DNA of 40,112 nt, taken from the NCBI RefSeq assembly GCF_000426245.1, contig NZ_AUEZ01000074.1, positions 1 through 40,112 of the forward strand, given 5' to 3'. The notes under the pieces were generated by a model, which had not been told where the DNA came from, made no database searches, and was given only the letters and a program-made list of their open reading frames with translations. Shown piece by piece: positions 16,514 to 23,368 of this stretch. The DNA is from Bradyrhizobium sp. Ai1a-2. GTDB lineage: Bacteria > Pseudomonadota > Alphaproteobacteria > Rhizobiales > Xanthobacteraceae. The translations under genes and the position numbers were made by a program. The first letter of the stretch is position 1. The number at the start of each line of letters is the position of its first letter.

Positions 16514-16930
16514 TCAGCAGCCTTTGCAGATGCCCTTCACCTTGCGGTCGATGGTCTGATCCTCCTGGTCAATCGCGCGGTCCTCGTCAGTCCGCGTGCC
16601 CAATGCGGAGCCGGTGGTTGCGCTGCCTCCGGAGGATTGTGCGGTGCCGGCGCTGTTGGTGCCGGCCGGCGGCGGGTTCGCCACGCCCGTTGTGGTCCCT
16701 GCGGTGGAGCCGCTGCCCAGGCCCGCACCTGTGGCCGTGCGCGGCGCGCCAGGGTTGCTGGTGCTCGGCGCAGACGTGCCGGCAGCGCTGCCCGCACTGG
16801 TACCTCCGCCTGCCCCACCTCCACCTGCTCCGCCGCCGCCCCCACCGCCCTGCGCAAGCGACAGCGAAGGCGCGGTGAGAACCGCACAAGCGGCGATCAG
16901 AATCGCGGTGGCTTTCCTGTTGTAGGTCAT
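16514..16930 (-). CDS. secreted low-complexity Gly/Ser/Thr/Ala-rich protein
   Basis: 138 residues with a signal peptide (cleavage expected after SLSLAQ or just before it), then a Gly-run, a Ser/Thr/Gly/Ala/Pro linker-like middle, and a conserved-looking acidic-to-basic C-terminus RTDEDRAIDQEDQTIDRKVKG ending in KGICKGC. AGGAG lies six bases before the ATG at 16930. A consensus EcfG promoter (16952-16977) directly precedes the gene, so it is probably induced in the general stress response. The function is unknown. Confidence 0.75.
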   Translation of the reverse strand: MTYNRKATAILIAACAVLTAPSLSLAQGGGGGGGAGGGGAGGGTSAGSAAGTSAPSTSNPGAPRTATGAGLGSGSTAGTTTGVANPPPAGTNSAGTAQSSGGSATTGSALGTRTDEDRAIDQEDQTIDRKVKGICKGC

Positions 16931-16951
16931 AGGCTTCTCCTTTTATCTCGC

Positions 16952-16977
16952 AACGACAGGCGAAGCCGGTTTGTTCC
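16952..16977 (-). promoter_or_regulatory. EcfG-type (general stress sigma) promoter, consensus match
   Basis: Read on the minus strand: GGAAC (16973-16977), 17 bases, CGTT (16952-16955). This is an exact match to the alphaproteobacterial EcfG/RpoE2-type consensus GGAAC-N16/17-CGTT. It places transcription start at about 16945, roughly 15 bases before the ATG of the secreted protein gene, with its AGGAG site in the leader. Confidence 0.7.
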
Positions 16978-16982
16978 CCGGC

Positions 16983-17007
16983 GGAACCAACGGCGTTGGC
17001 GGCCATT
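16983..17007 (+). promoter_or_regulatory. EcfG-like promoter, one mismatch, divergent
   Basis: GGAAC (16983-16987), 16 bases, CATT (17004-17007), one mismatch to the CGTT box. Its -35 box is back to back with the consensus -35 on the other strand (gttcc-ccggc-ggaac). It would drive the two-gene unit starting at 17087 with a leader of about 75 bases. The single mismatch falls in the -10 box, so activity is uncertain. Confidence 0.35.
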
Positions 17008-17086
17008 GGGCCTGGAGCTTCGGTTCTGATTGAACTTGCTAGGCGAACCGGTATCCACTTCGCTCTAAAGCGAGCACGGTGCTGCG

Positions 17087-17323
17087 ATGCGCAAACTGAT
17101 CGCGTTCGACGAGGATACGTTCGACAAGCTCAAGCAACTCGGGCGCGACCGGATGGCGACGTTTCAGGAATTGGCCGACGAAGCGTTCGCGGACCTGCTC
17201 AAGAAGCACGGCATTCCGATCGATCTGCGCGACGCATTACGCAAGAGCGCCGCGCAATCGAAAAACGATACCGCCAAGTCGCAAAGCAATTCGCCAAAGC
17301 CCAGGAAAGGACGTCACCCATGA
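17087..17323 (+). CDS. small hypothetical protein, possible ribbon-helix-helix type
   Basis: 78 residues, MRKLIAFDEDTFDKLKQLG… The pattern of a short strand (LIAFDEDTFDKL) followed by two helices (ATFQELADEAFADLLKKHG) resembles RHH/CopG-type DNA-binding proteins, but no specific family is recognised. The C-terminus is Ser/Lys/Asn/Pro-rich and probably disordered. There is no strong ribosome-binding site before the ATG at 17087. The stop codon overlaps the start of the next gene (ATGA), so the two are translationally coupled. It might be the transcriptional or accessory partner of the Rmf-like protein, which is inference from position only. Confidence 0.65.
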   Translation: MRKLIAFDEDTFDKLKQLGRDRMATFQELADEAFADLLKKHGIPIDLRDALRKSAAQSKNDTAKSQSNSPKPRKGRHP

Positions 17324-17487
17324 CGACAGACCCGGATCCGTTCGAGCAGGGGCAGCAAGCGGCGCGCGAAAACATTCCAGCCGAGGCCAATCCCTATCCC
17401 GACGGCAGCGAACAACATGCGCTGTGGGCCGCGGGCCATGAGCAGGTGGCTTCGGCGACGGAGGCAAACGAATCCGAAGATACGTGA
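17320..17487 (+). CDS. Rmf/CrpP-like small protein
   Basis: 55 residues. The pattern DPFEQGQQAARENI, then NPYPDGSEQHALWAAGHEQ, follows the ribosome modulation factor/CrpP signature (GxxAAxxG … PYPxxSxxxxxWxxGW), with histidine in place of the last Trp. Rmf-type proteins help dimerise or protect ribosomes in stationary phase, and CrpP was described in Pseudomonas in connection with fluoroquinolones; which role applies here is unknown. It starts within the ATGA overlap with the upstream gene and so has no separate promoter. The EcfG-like boxes upstream of the pair would fit a stress role. Confidence 0.6.
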   Translation: MTTDPDPFEQGQQAARENIPAEANPYPDGSEQHALWAAGHEQVASATEANESEDT

Positions 17488-17503
17488 CGGCCACTTGGGC
17501 CCT

Positions 17504-18034
17504 TCAACCGATCTTGCGGAGGCCCTTTTTGAAGCGCGGCCCGTTGAGCTGATAGAACTTCGCCGCACTGCCCATCTTCGCGACCTGCGCAGGATCCAGC
17601 GTCCGGATCACGCGCGCCGGCGAGCCGATGATCAGCGAGTGCGGCGGAAACTCCTTGCCCTCGGTGATGACCGAGCCCGCGCCGACGATGCTCTCGCGGC
17701 CGATACGCGCACCGTTCATCACGATCGATCCCATGCCGACCAAGGCGCCGTCTTCCAGCGTGCAGCCGTGCAGGATCACGTTGTGGCCGACGGTGACGTT
17801 CTTGCCGATCACGAGCGGAAAGCCGAGGTCGGTATGGCAGGTGGAATTGTCCTGGATGTTGGAGCCTTCGCCGACCTCGATCCACTCGTTGTCGCCGCGC
17901 AACACCGCGCCGAACCACACGCTGGCGCCGCTGAGCAGGCGCACTTTGCCGATCACGGCAGCGGTTTCCGCGATGAAATAATTGCCGTCGGCCGGCAGAT
18001 CGGGCCCCTGCCCGTCCAGTTCATAGATAGCCAT
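17504..18034 (-). CDS. gamma-carbonic-anhydrase-like hexapeptide-repeat protein
   Basis: A 176-residue left-handed beta-helix protein of the gamma-class carbonic anhydrase family (PaaY/YrdA/Cam-like). Zn-ligand histidines are in place: H67 in TCHTDLGFP and H84 and H89 in VGHNVILHGC. Hexapeptide repeats run from about residue 25 to 140, ending with the typical GSPARVIRTL. The ATG at 18034 has AGGAGA seven bases upstream. It is likely a cytosolic trimer. Many members lack measurable carbonic anhydrase activity or act on acyl-CoA thioesters, so the reaction is left open. Confidence 0.9.
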   Translation of the reverse strand: MAIYELDGQGPDLPADGNYFIAETAAVIGKVRLLSGASVWFGAVLRGDNEWIEVGEGSNIQDNSTCHTDLGFPLVIGKNVTVGHNVILHGCTLEDGALVGMGSIVMNGARIGRESIVGAGSVITEGKEFPPHSLIIGSPARVIRTLDPAQVAKMGSAAKFYQLNGPRFKKGLRKIG

Positions 18035-18112
18035 GGATGTCTCCTCTTTGGAGGCGACATTGCACAGTGGTCAGAGGCTTTTCAAGCGAGCGATACGGGT
18101 GAAAGGCGGCGT

Positions 18113-18442
18113 TCAGACCAACACGCCGGCAGCACGCAGCGTCATCAAGAAGAAGGTGCCGGACATCAGGCTCCAGAAGCCGGCAATGATGGTCGCCATC
18201 ATCACGAATTCGAAACGGCGGCGCTCGATCCTGGCGCCGCGCAGCGTGTTGCGCATGATGATGAAGGGCGCGGCGAACACCAGAAACGGCACCGCGGCGA
18301 AAGTCCTTGGCGCCGCCCCTTCCTGCAAGAGGCCGAAGCCGGCCGGCCGTTGCGCCATCGCCTGATAGCCGCTGGTGAGTGCGCCGGCGAGCGCGAAGCC
18401 GAGGCAAAGGGCAAAGAACGAGTTCAGCGCATCGGGCGACAT
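18113..18442 (-). CDS. small integral membrane protein (DUF6949-like)
   Basis: 109 residues with about three hydrophobic segments: SFFALCLGFALAGALTSGY (8-26), AAVPFLVFAAPFIIM (about 49-63) and FVMMATIIAGFWSLMSGTFFLM (about 79-100). A basic loop (RGARIERRR) follows the second. It matches my recollection of the alphaproteobacterial DUF6949 family, whose role is unknown. The ATG at 18442 has a GGAAG-like site. It lies downstream of nothing obvious and 78 bases before the carbonic-anhydrase-like gene, possibly in one unit with it. Confidence 0.65.
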   Translation of the reverse strand: MSPDALNSFFALCLGFALAGALTSGYQAMAQRPAGFGLLQEGAAPRTFAAVPFLVFAAPFIIMRNTLRGARIERRRFEFVMMATIIAGFWSLMSGTFFLMTLRAAGVLV

Positions 18443-18661
18443 TGCAGACTTCCGCTACTCAACAGACCGCGCGCTTCCTTTGGCAAAATTGCCGCTCCGC
18501 CGCTACATCATCCTTAAGAAAGGGTTAACATGGGCGCGGCGCCGCTACGTTTGCGCATGGCTCACCGCTTGTCGGATTGCTGAAATCATACGGAAGTCGG
18601 CCGGCGCGTGGCATATTCGCGGGATGATTCGGTATTACGCGAACCAATCCCTTCTCGCTCG

Positions 18662-19372
18662 ATGACATTGCTCTCGACGGCACAGCACCTTGCGCGCGAC
18701 ACGCGGAGGAATCCGGGTGCCCATATCCTCCCGATCCTGATCGCAGCCGCCCTCGCCTGCAGCGCGATCGCGCTGGTCACCTATCTGTTGTGGCCGACCT
18801 GGACCACGGTGCCCCTCAGCGATCCGACGCGGCTTCCGGTCAGCGTCGGCGGCACGCTGTTCAACGTGCCGACGGCGGCGGTGCGCATGAAGATCCAGCG
18901 CCACTCGGGCGCGCAGGAGCGCGTCGATCTGAGCTTTGCCTATCCCTCGCTCGAACCACCGGCGCCGCAGAAGCATGTCAGCGCCGAGACGGTCGAAGAC
19001 AAGGTGCAGCCGATTGACAGGATATTCCTCTCGATCGCGGCGCATCACGATCAGCTTGCCCCCGACACCCGCGTGAGCACGATCTACCCGCGCTATCTCG
19101 ATCAGTCGGCAAGCACTGACGACAGCCTGACGATGCGCGCCTTCCGCGACGGCTCGCCCTATGGCGGCGAGGATTTATTCACGGCGACGTCGCCAACCTT
19201 CAGCGCCCGCTGCACGCGCGACGCGCCGACGCCCGGCATGTGCCTGAGCGAACGCCGCATCGACGGCGCCGACTTCATTTATCGCTTTCCGCGAAGCTGG
19301 CTCGCACAATGGCGCAATATCGCCGGCGCGATGGACCGCCTTACGACGCAGTTACGCGACCCGAAGGGGTAA
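18662..19372 (+). CDS. hypothetical membrane-anchored protein
   Basis: About 236 residues from the ATG at 18662; a GTG 18 codons upstream is an alternative. One transmembrane segment (ILPILIAAALACSAIALVTYLL, about 22-43) is followed by a soluble, probably periplasmic domain. That domain contains a conserved-looking GGTLFNVPTAAVR segment, two cysteines (SARCTRD…GMCLSERR) that could form a disulfide, and a C-terminal helix. I recognise no domain family. It is transcribed convergently with the DUF3126 gene and separated from it by a large palindrome. Confidence 0.65.
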   Translation: MTLLSTAQHLARDTRRNPGAHILPILIAAALACSAIALVTYLLWPTWTTVPLSDPTRLPVSVGGTLFNVPTAAVRMKIQRHSGAQERVDLSFAYPSLEPPAPQKHVSAETVEDKVQPIDRIFLSIAAHHDQLAPDTRVSTIYPRYLDQSASTDDSLTMRAFRDGSPYGGEDLFTATSPTFSARCTRDAPTPGMCLSERRIDGADFIYRFPRSWLAQWRNIAGAMDRLTTQLRDPKG

Positions 19373-19384
19373 TGGTGATTTGGC

Positions 19385-19461
19385 AGGGTGGGCAAAGCGA
19401 AGCGTGCCCACCTTTCTTGCACCGCCCGTGGATGGTGGGCACGCTTCGCTTTGCCCACCCT
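19385..19461. repeat. 28-bp perfect inverted repeat (Bradyrhizobium-type palindrome)
   Basis: Arms agggtgggcaaag…gcccacc (19385-19412) and its exact complement (19434-19461) are separated by 21 bases. The core gggtgggcaaagcgaagcg is a well-known intergenic palindrome type of Bradyrhizobium genomes. It lies between two convergent genes and can serve as a bidirectional transcript-end hairpin. Confidence 0.85.
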
Positions 19462-19488
19462 ACGGACCACAGACCGGCGCAGGTCTAG

Positions 19489-19701
19489 CTACTCAGCCAG
19501 ATCTTCTTCGAGGATCGCCATCTGGAACTGGAACGAGCGGTCGTCATCTTCATCGTCGACGAAGAGGACACCGACGAATTCCTCGCCGATATAGACTTCG
19601 GCCGAGTCGTCTTTCTTGGGCCGCGGCACGACGCGGATCTTCGGATTGCCGAAGACGCGTTTGAGATATGCGTCAAGCTTCCTGACTTCCTGAACGTCCA
19701 C
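19489..19701 (-). CDS. DUF3126 family protein
   Basis: 70 residues from the GTG at 19701, which has GGAG about seven bases upstream; the 28 codons open further upstream have no family resemblance. The sequence (DVQEVRKLDAYLKRVFGNP, KIRVVPRPKKDDSAEVYIG, then an acidic FVDDEDDDRSF block) is that of the small alphaproteobacterial DUF3126 family. The gene commonly lies downstream of cysE, as here (gap 126 bases). No function is established. The acidic beta-rich build suggests a compact cytosolic protein. Confidence 0.8.
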   Translation of the reverse strand: MDVQEVRKLDAYLKRVFGNPKIRVVPRPKKDDSAEVYIGEEFVGVLFVDDEDDDRSFQFQMAILEEDLAE

Positions 19702-19758
19702 GGGCGATCTCCAATCGATGATTTTCGGACGGCGTTTTAGGACGGGATGGCGGCAATC

Positions 19759-19781
19759 GCCAGAGCCTTTTCGGCTCTGGC
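19759..19781. terminator. 9-bp hairpin between cysE and DUF3126 gene
   Basis: Arms gccagagcc (19759-19767) and ggctctggc (19773-19781) with a five-base loop. It lies just after the cysE stop in the transcript. No T-run follows on the minus strand, so it may attenuate or stabilise the mRNA rather than terminate it fully. Confidence 0.45.
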
Positions 19782-19827
19782 ACAATCTAATATTTGCAAT
19801 CGAAACGATCGCGAAATACGAGTGAAA

Positions 19828-20655
19828 TCAAAGTCCGATGGCGTTGAGCATCTGATCCATGGTGCGCGACGGCTCGGCGCAGCCAGCTTCGCCCACGATT
19901 TTCGCCGGCACGCCCGCAACCGTGACATTGTGCGGTACCGGCTTGACGACGACCGAGCCCGCGGCGATGCGCGCGCAATGACCGACCTCGATATTGCCAA
20001 GGATCTTGGCGCCAGCGCCGATCATCACGCCATGGCGAATCTTCGGATGGCGATCCTCGTTCTCCTTGCCGGTGCCGCCGAGGGTAACGCCATGCAGGAT
20101 CGAGACGTCGTCGTCGATGACGGCGGTCTCGCCGCAGACAAAGCCGGTGGCGTGGTCGAGGAAGACGCCGCGGCCGATCTTGGCGGCCGGATTGATGTCG
20201 GTCTGGAATACTTCCGAGGAGCGGCTCTGCAGGTAGAAGGCAAAATCCCTGCGGCCCTTCAGATGGAGCCAGTGCGCGAGCCGATGCGTCTGCAGCGCGT
20301 GGAAGCCCTTGAAGTAGAGCAAGGGATCGATGAAGCGCGACGTCGCGGGATCGCGGTCGTAGACGGCGACGAGATCGGCGCGGAAGGCGTTGCCGAGGTC
20401 AGGCTCATCGCGCAACGCCTCGTCATAGGTCTGGCGGATCAGATCGCCCGACAGCGCCGAGTGGTCGAGCCGTTCGGCCAGCCGATGCACGATCGAATCT
20501 TCAAGCCGCTCGTGATGCAGCACCGCGGAATAAATGAAGGTTGCAAGCTCCGGCTCGCGGCGAACAATCTCCTCGGCCTCGCCCCTGATCCGGTCCCAAA
20601 TCGGATCGAGCGCGGCGAGCTTGCCGCCTTGCGGATTGACCTGATGCACTGCCAT
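19828..20655 (-). CDS. cysE: serine O-acetyltransferase
   Basis: 275 residues. Catalyses L-serine + acetyl-CoA to O-acetylserine, the committed step of cysteine synthesis. The N-terminal helical trimerisation domain (about 1-140) is followed by a left-handed beta-helix. The catalytic pair is D167-H168 in FLDHATGFVCGE, and GKENEDRHPKI is the conserved active-site loop. The C-terminal tail ends in TMDQMLNAIGL, where CysE proteins carry the cysteine-synthase-binding and feedback region; the usual terminal Ile is replaced by Leu after Gly. The ATG at 20655 follows the family start. The leader contains a palindromic repeat (20685-20721) and, beyond it, a direct repeat. Confidence 0.95.
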   Translation of the reverse strand: MAVHQVNPQGGKLAALDPIWDRIRGEAEEIVRREPELATFIYSAVLHHERLEDSIVHRLAERLDHSALSGDLIRQTYDEALRDEPDLGNAFRADLVAVYDRDPATSRFIDPLLYFKGFHALQTHRLAHWLHLKGRRDFAFYLQSRSSEVFQTDINPAAKIGRGVFLDHATGFVCGETAVIDDDVSILHGVTLGGTGKENEDRHPKIRHGVMIGAGAKILGNIEVGHCARIAAGSVVVKPVPHNVTVAGVPAKIVGEAGCAEPSRTMDQMLNAIGL

Positions 20656-20684
20656 GGCTGGCCTCGCCTGATTTTGCCGAGCCT

Positions 20685-20721
20685 GATCCGTTCGGAAAAC
20701 CGGTCCCCACTTTTCCGGATC
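20685..20721. repeat. rhizobial intergenic palindrome in the cysE leader
   Basis: Imperfect inverted repeat gatccgttcggaaaacc / ccacttttccggatc. This resembles a widespread alphaproteobacterial intergenic element (atgatccggaaaagtgg…accggttttcc). It would form a hairpin in the cysE 5' leader about 30 bases before the start codon. Confidence 0.6.
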
Positions 20722-20757
20722 ATGCCCCAGTTTCGGTGTGCGCTATAGCACGGTTAA

Positions 20758-20815
20758 GCGACGCTTGTCCCCATGCGGTTCGGCAACGGATCAGCGTCGC
20801 TTGACCGCCATGCGG
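20758..20815. repeat. imperfect direct repeat upstream of cysE
   Basis: gcgacgcttgtccccatgcgg (20758-20778; 21 bases, first base shared) and gcgtcgcttgaccgcc-atgcgg (20794-20815) match at most positions. They lie where a cysE promoter or regulator site would be expected, but no known binding motif is recognised. Confidence 0.4.
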
Positions 20816-20905
20816 AGACGTCACATCCAATTGGTCGGGATTTGCCGGAAATCAAGCGGGCTAAAGTTCGATTTCCGTAGAAGAACATTCTCCTGGCGTA
20901 GAAGA

Positions 20906-21658
20906 TCATTCTCTTTGCGCCAGGAAGTCGATCACTCCGGTCTTGTAGACCTTGTCGCCCACCGCCCGCATATGATCGCGGTTGGGGATAGGAAGCACCT
21001 GCGACTGCGGGATGACGCGGCCGAGCGCTTCGGCCGAACCCGCGATCTCATCATTGCTGCCGACCGCGATCAGGACAGGCACGTCGATGTCGGCAGCCTC
21101 CTGCCGTGTCATCAGCCGCCTCGAGCCGCGCAGGCAGGCGGCGAGCGCGCGACGGTCGGAGCGGGTCTGGTCGGCAAAGGCACGGAAGGTGCGGCCGACC
21201 GGATCGGTAACATCCTCCAGCGACGGCGCCTCCAGCGCCACCGCGACATTCTCCCCGGGACCGCCGCCATCGATCAGGCCGATGCCGATACCGCCGAGAA
21301 TCGCCGAGCGCAGCCGTTGCGGCTCGTTGTGTGCCAGCACCGCCGCCATCCGCGAGCCCAGCGAATAACCCATGATATCCGCGCGCGGGATGCCAAGGTG
21401 ATCCATCAGCGCGATCACATCGCTTGCCATGGTGGCGATATCGTATTGCGCGGGATCGTAGAGCTTGGCGGACTCGCCGTGGCCGCGATTGTCCAGCGCG
21501 ATCACCCGGCGGCCGTCCTTGCGCAGGTCCGAGACCCAGCCGGGATACACCCAATTGACGTTCTTGCTCGAGGCAAAGCCGTGCACGAGGAAAATCGGAT
21601 CGCCCTCACCTTCGTCGAGATAGGCAATCTCAACAGCGCCGTGATGAAAGCTCGGCAT
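20906..21658 (-). CDS. alpha/beta hydrolase
   Basis: 250 residues from the ATG at 21658 (GGAAG-like site eight bases upstream); 79 further open codons upstream have no resemblance. The oxyanion motif is LVHGFASS (about 24-31), DNRGHGES is the conserved loop (56-63), the nucleophile elbow GYSLGS has Ser99, and NRDHMRAV near the end supplies histidine. It is closest in style to the 3-oxoadipate enol-lactonase/haloperoxidase branch, but the lid region does not allow a substrate call. It lies 59 bases downstream of the large hypothetical gene on the same strand, so co-transcription is possible. Confidence 0.87.
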   Translation of the reverse strand: MPSFHHGAVEIAYLDEGEGDPIFLVHGFASSKNVNWVYPGWVSDLRKDGRRVIALDNRGHGESAKLYDPAQYDIATMASDVIALMDHLGIPRADIMGYSLGSRMAAVLAHNEPQRLRSAILGGIGIGLIDGGGPGENVAVALEAPSLEDVTDPVGRTFRAFADQTRSDRRALAACLRGSRRLMTRQEAADIDVPVLIAVGSNDEIAGSAEALGRVIPQSQVLPIPNRDHMRAVGDKVYKTGVIDFLAQRE

Positions 21659-21717
21659 CGCGTCTTCCGTTGTTCGAGTGATTTCTTGGATTGGCGACCG
21701 GTAGACGATCGCGCAGC

Positions 21718-22866
21718 TTAGTCGCAGGCGGTAGCGCCCGCCACCGCAACCTCGGATGGCGCTCCTGCCATCGCGAGCTGTTTCCGCAGGCGCCGCGCCT
21801 TGTTCCGCCGCAGCCATGCCAGCGTCAGGCGTTCGGTGGTCGCCTTGATCGAGGACAGGAAGCCGAACAGCGTCAGCAGCGCGCCGAACAGCCACACCGT
21901 GAGGTTGAACGTGCCGGCTGCGAGCAGCAGCGCACCGCGGCCGAACAGTTTCAGGATCGCGCGGGTCTGGCTGCCCTTTGCTTCCGCCAGCCGCGCAGCA
22001 CGCGCGATATCCTTCGGCCCCTCCGCGATCTTGAGCGTGTCCAGCGCGCCGCGGGTGCCGGCCTTCTCGCCAATGCGCCCGACATCCTTGGCTAGGCGGA
22101 CCAGGGCTCCGGCCTTTTCCACGCGGAACGCCGCCTTGATCGCGCCCATCGTTTGGCCCGGACGAAGCACGGAAGCCGAAGCCACGGCCTCCTGCAGCAT
22201 CGGCCCATCCACGACTTCGCGCGCCGAACGACCGGCCCAGGCCGAAAGTCTCTCACTGATCCGGCCGACCTTGCGCGCATCCTTGACCAGCGACAGCCCG
22301 GCGCGCACCGGCGCGACACCGCCGACCGAGACGTAGGTCGCAGCGGTCACCGCAAGGCCGGCGGCGGCAAGGCCAAGAATGAGGTGGTCGGTGTCTTCGC
22401 CCATCGCCAAATGCTTGCCCTCGCGCACGACATCCCTGATATCGCCGAACACGAAGAGATCACCCGCGACCGTGCCGGACAGGCTCGCAAGGTCGTCCGC
22501 GGTGCCGGTGACGAGACCGGTGGCAAAGCGCTTGGCGACATGCGAGGTGGAGCTCGCTTCCGCAACTGCATCGTTCACGCGCGTGGTCAGGCCATCGTCG
22601 ATCGCGACGTTCTTCTCGCGCGCGAGTTCGAGAAAGCTGCTCGCGAGATCGGCATCGCCTGCGGCCAGCGCCTGTTCGATATTCTGTTCGATCAGGAGCT
22701 GGTTATTCCGCAAGGCAGAACTGATCTGGAGGTCGGCCAGTTGCGCGGGCTCGTCCTGCGCGGCCAGCATGGCATAGGCGTCGCTGGCACGCGGCCATAG
22801 CGCGGCGCCAACAGCGATGCTCAGCAGCATGCCTGCCACCCCTAAACTGACCCCCGCTCGCTTCAT
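21718..22866 (-). CDS. hypothetical protein with N- and C-terminal membrane segments
   Basis: 382 residues from the ATG at 22866. An N-terminal hydrophobic segment (VSLGVAGMLLSIAVGAALW) is followed by a long Ala/Leu-rich helical domain. That domain has a Gly-rich hydrophobic patch (HLILGLAAAGLAVTAATYVSVGG, residues about 160-182). Near the C-terminus is a strong transmembrane stretch (ALLLAAGTFNLTVWLFGALLTLFGFL; start to end residues about 310-335), then a basic tail (RRNKARRLRKQL). It probably spans the inner membrane at least twice with the bulk in the periplasm. I do not recognise a family. The open frame extends 128 codons upstream without support. Confidence 0.65.
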   Translation of the reverse strand: MKRAGVSLGVAGMLLSIAVGAALWPRASDAYAMLAAQDEPAQLADLQISSALRNNQLLIEQNIEQALAAGDADLASSFLELAREKNVAIDDGLTTRVNDAVAEASSTSHVAKRFATGLVTGTADDLASLSGTVAGDLFVFGDIRDVVREGKHLAMGEDTDHLILGLAAAGLAVTAATYVSVGGVAPVRAGLSLVKDARKVGRISERLSAWAGRSAREVVDGPMLQEAVASASVLRPGQTMGAIKAAFRVEKAGALVRLAKDVGRIGEKAGTRGALDTLKIAEGPKDIARAARLAEAKGSQTRAILKLFGRGALLLAAGTFNLTVWLFGALLTLFGFLSSIKATTERLTLAWLRRNKARRLRKQLAMAGAPSEVAVAGATACD

Positions 22867-23101
22867 CCAATAAAACCCAGGGTTTTGCTCAACTTGGAAA
22901 TAGTGTGCCGTTTTTAAGACACAACAGCCCCGACGAAAGAAGGGCTTCTCTGGGACGACAAGATTGTGTCGAATTTGCATGAGCAAATGGATGGTCGGGG
23001 CCCTAGGAATCAACTCCACCCGCCAGTATGGTGCCGGGCATTTCGCAGTGCCGCATCGCGTTGATTGCGTCCGTCCGCCATTTCCATCCAAGGTGAAGAG
23101 T

Positions 23102-23347
23102 ATGTCCGACCACGTCGTCCCGCACTTCCATAACGATGCCGGCGTCTCGGTGATCGAGATCGGCTCGCAGGAATTCATGTGCGTGGGCGCGAACCCGCCG
23201 TTCGACCATCCGCACGTGTTCCTCGATCTCGGCAATGACAACGAGATCATCTGTCCTTACTGCTCGACGCTCTATCGTTTCGCGCCCGACCTCGCCGCCG
23301 GCGAAGCGCGCCCGCCCGAATGCGTGCTGAAGGATAAAGTCGCCTGA
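23102..23347 (+). CDS. CHCC zinc-finger domain protein (NDUFS6-like)
   Basis: 81 residues with the zf-CHCC pattern: C27, H36 (or H38) in FDHPHVFLDLG, and C51-x2-C54 in IICPYCSTLYRF. This small family is related to the complex I accessory subunit NDUFS6 and is widespread in alphaproteobacteria, where it is thought to bind zinc. Its exact role in bacteria is not settled. The ATG at 23102 has an AAGGTGA site about seven bases upstream. The monooxygenase gene follows after 21 bases, so the two may be one transcript. Confidence 0.88.
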   Translation: MSDHVVPHFHNDAGVSVIEIGSQEFMCVGANPPFDHPHVFLDLGNDNEIICPYCSTLYRFAPDLAAGEARPPECVLKDKVA

Positions 23348-23368
23348 CTATTCGTGGCTGATTGATTC

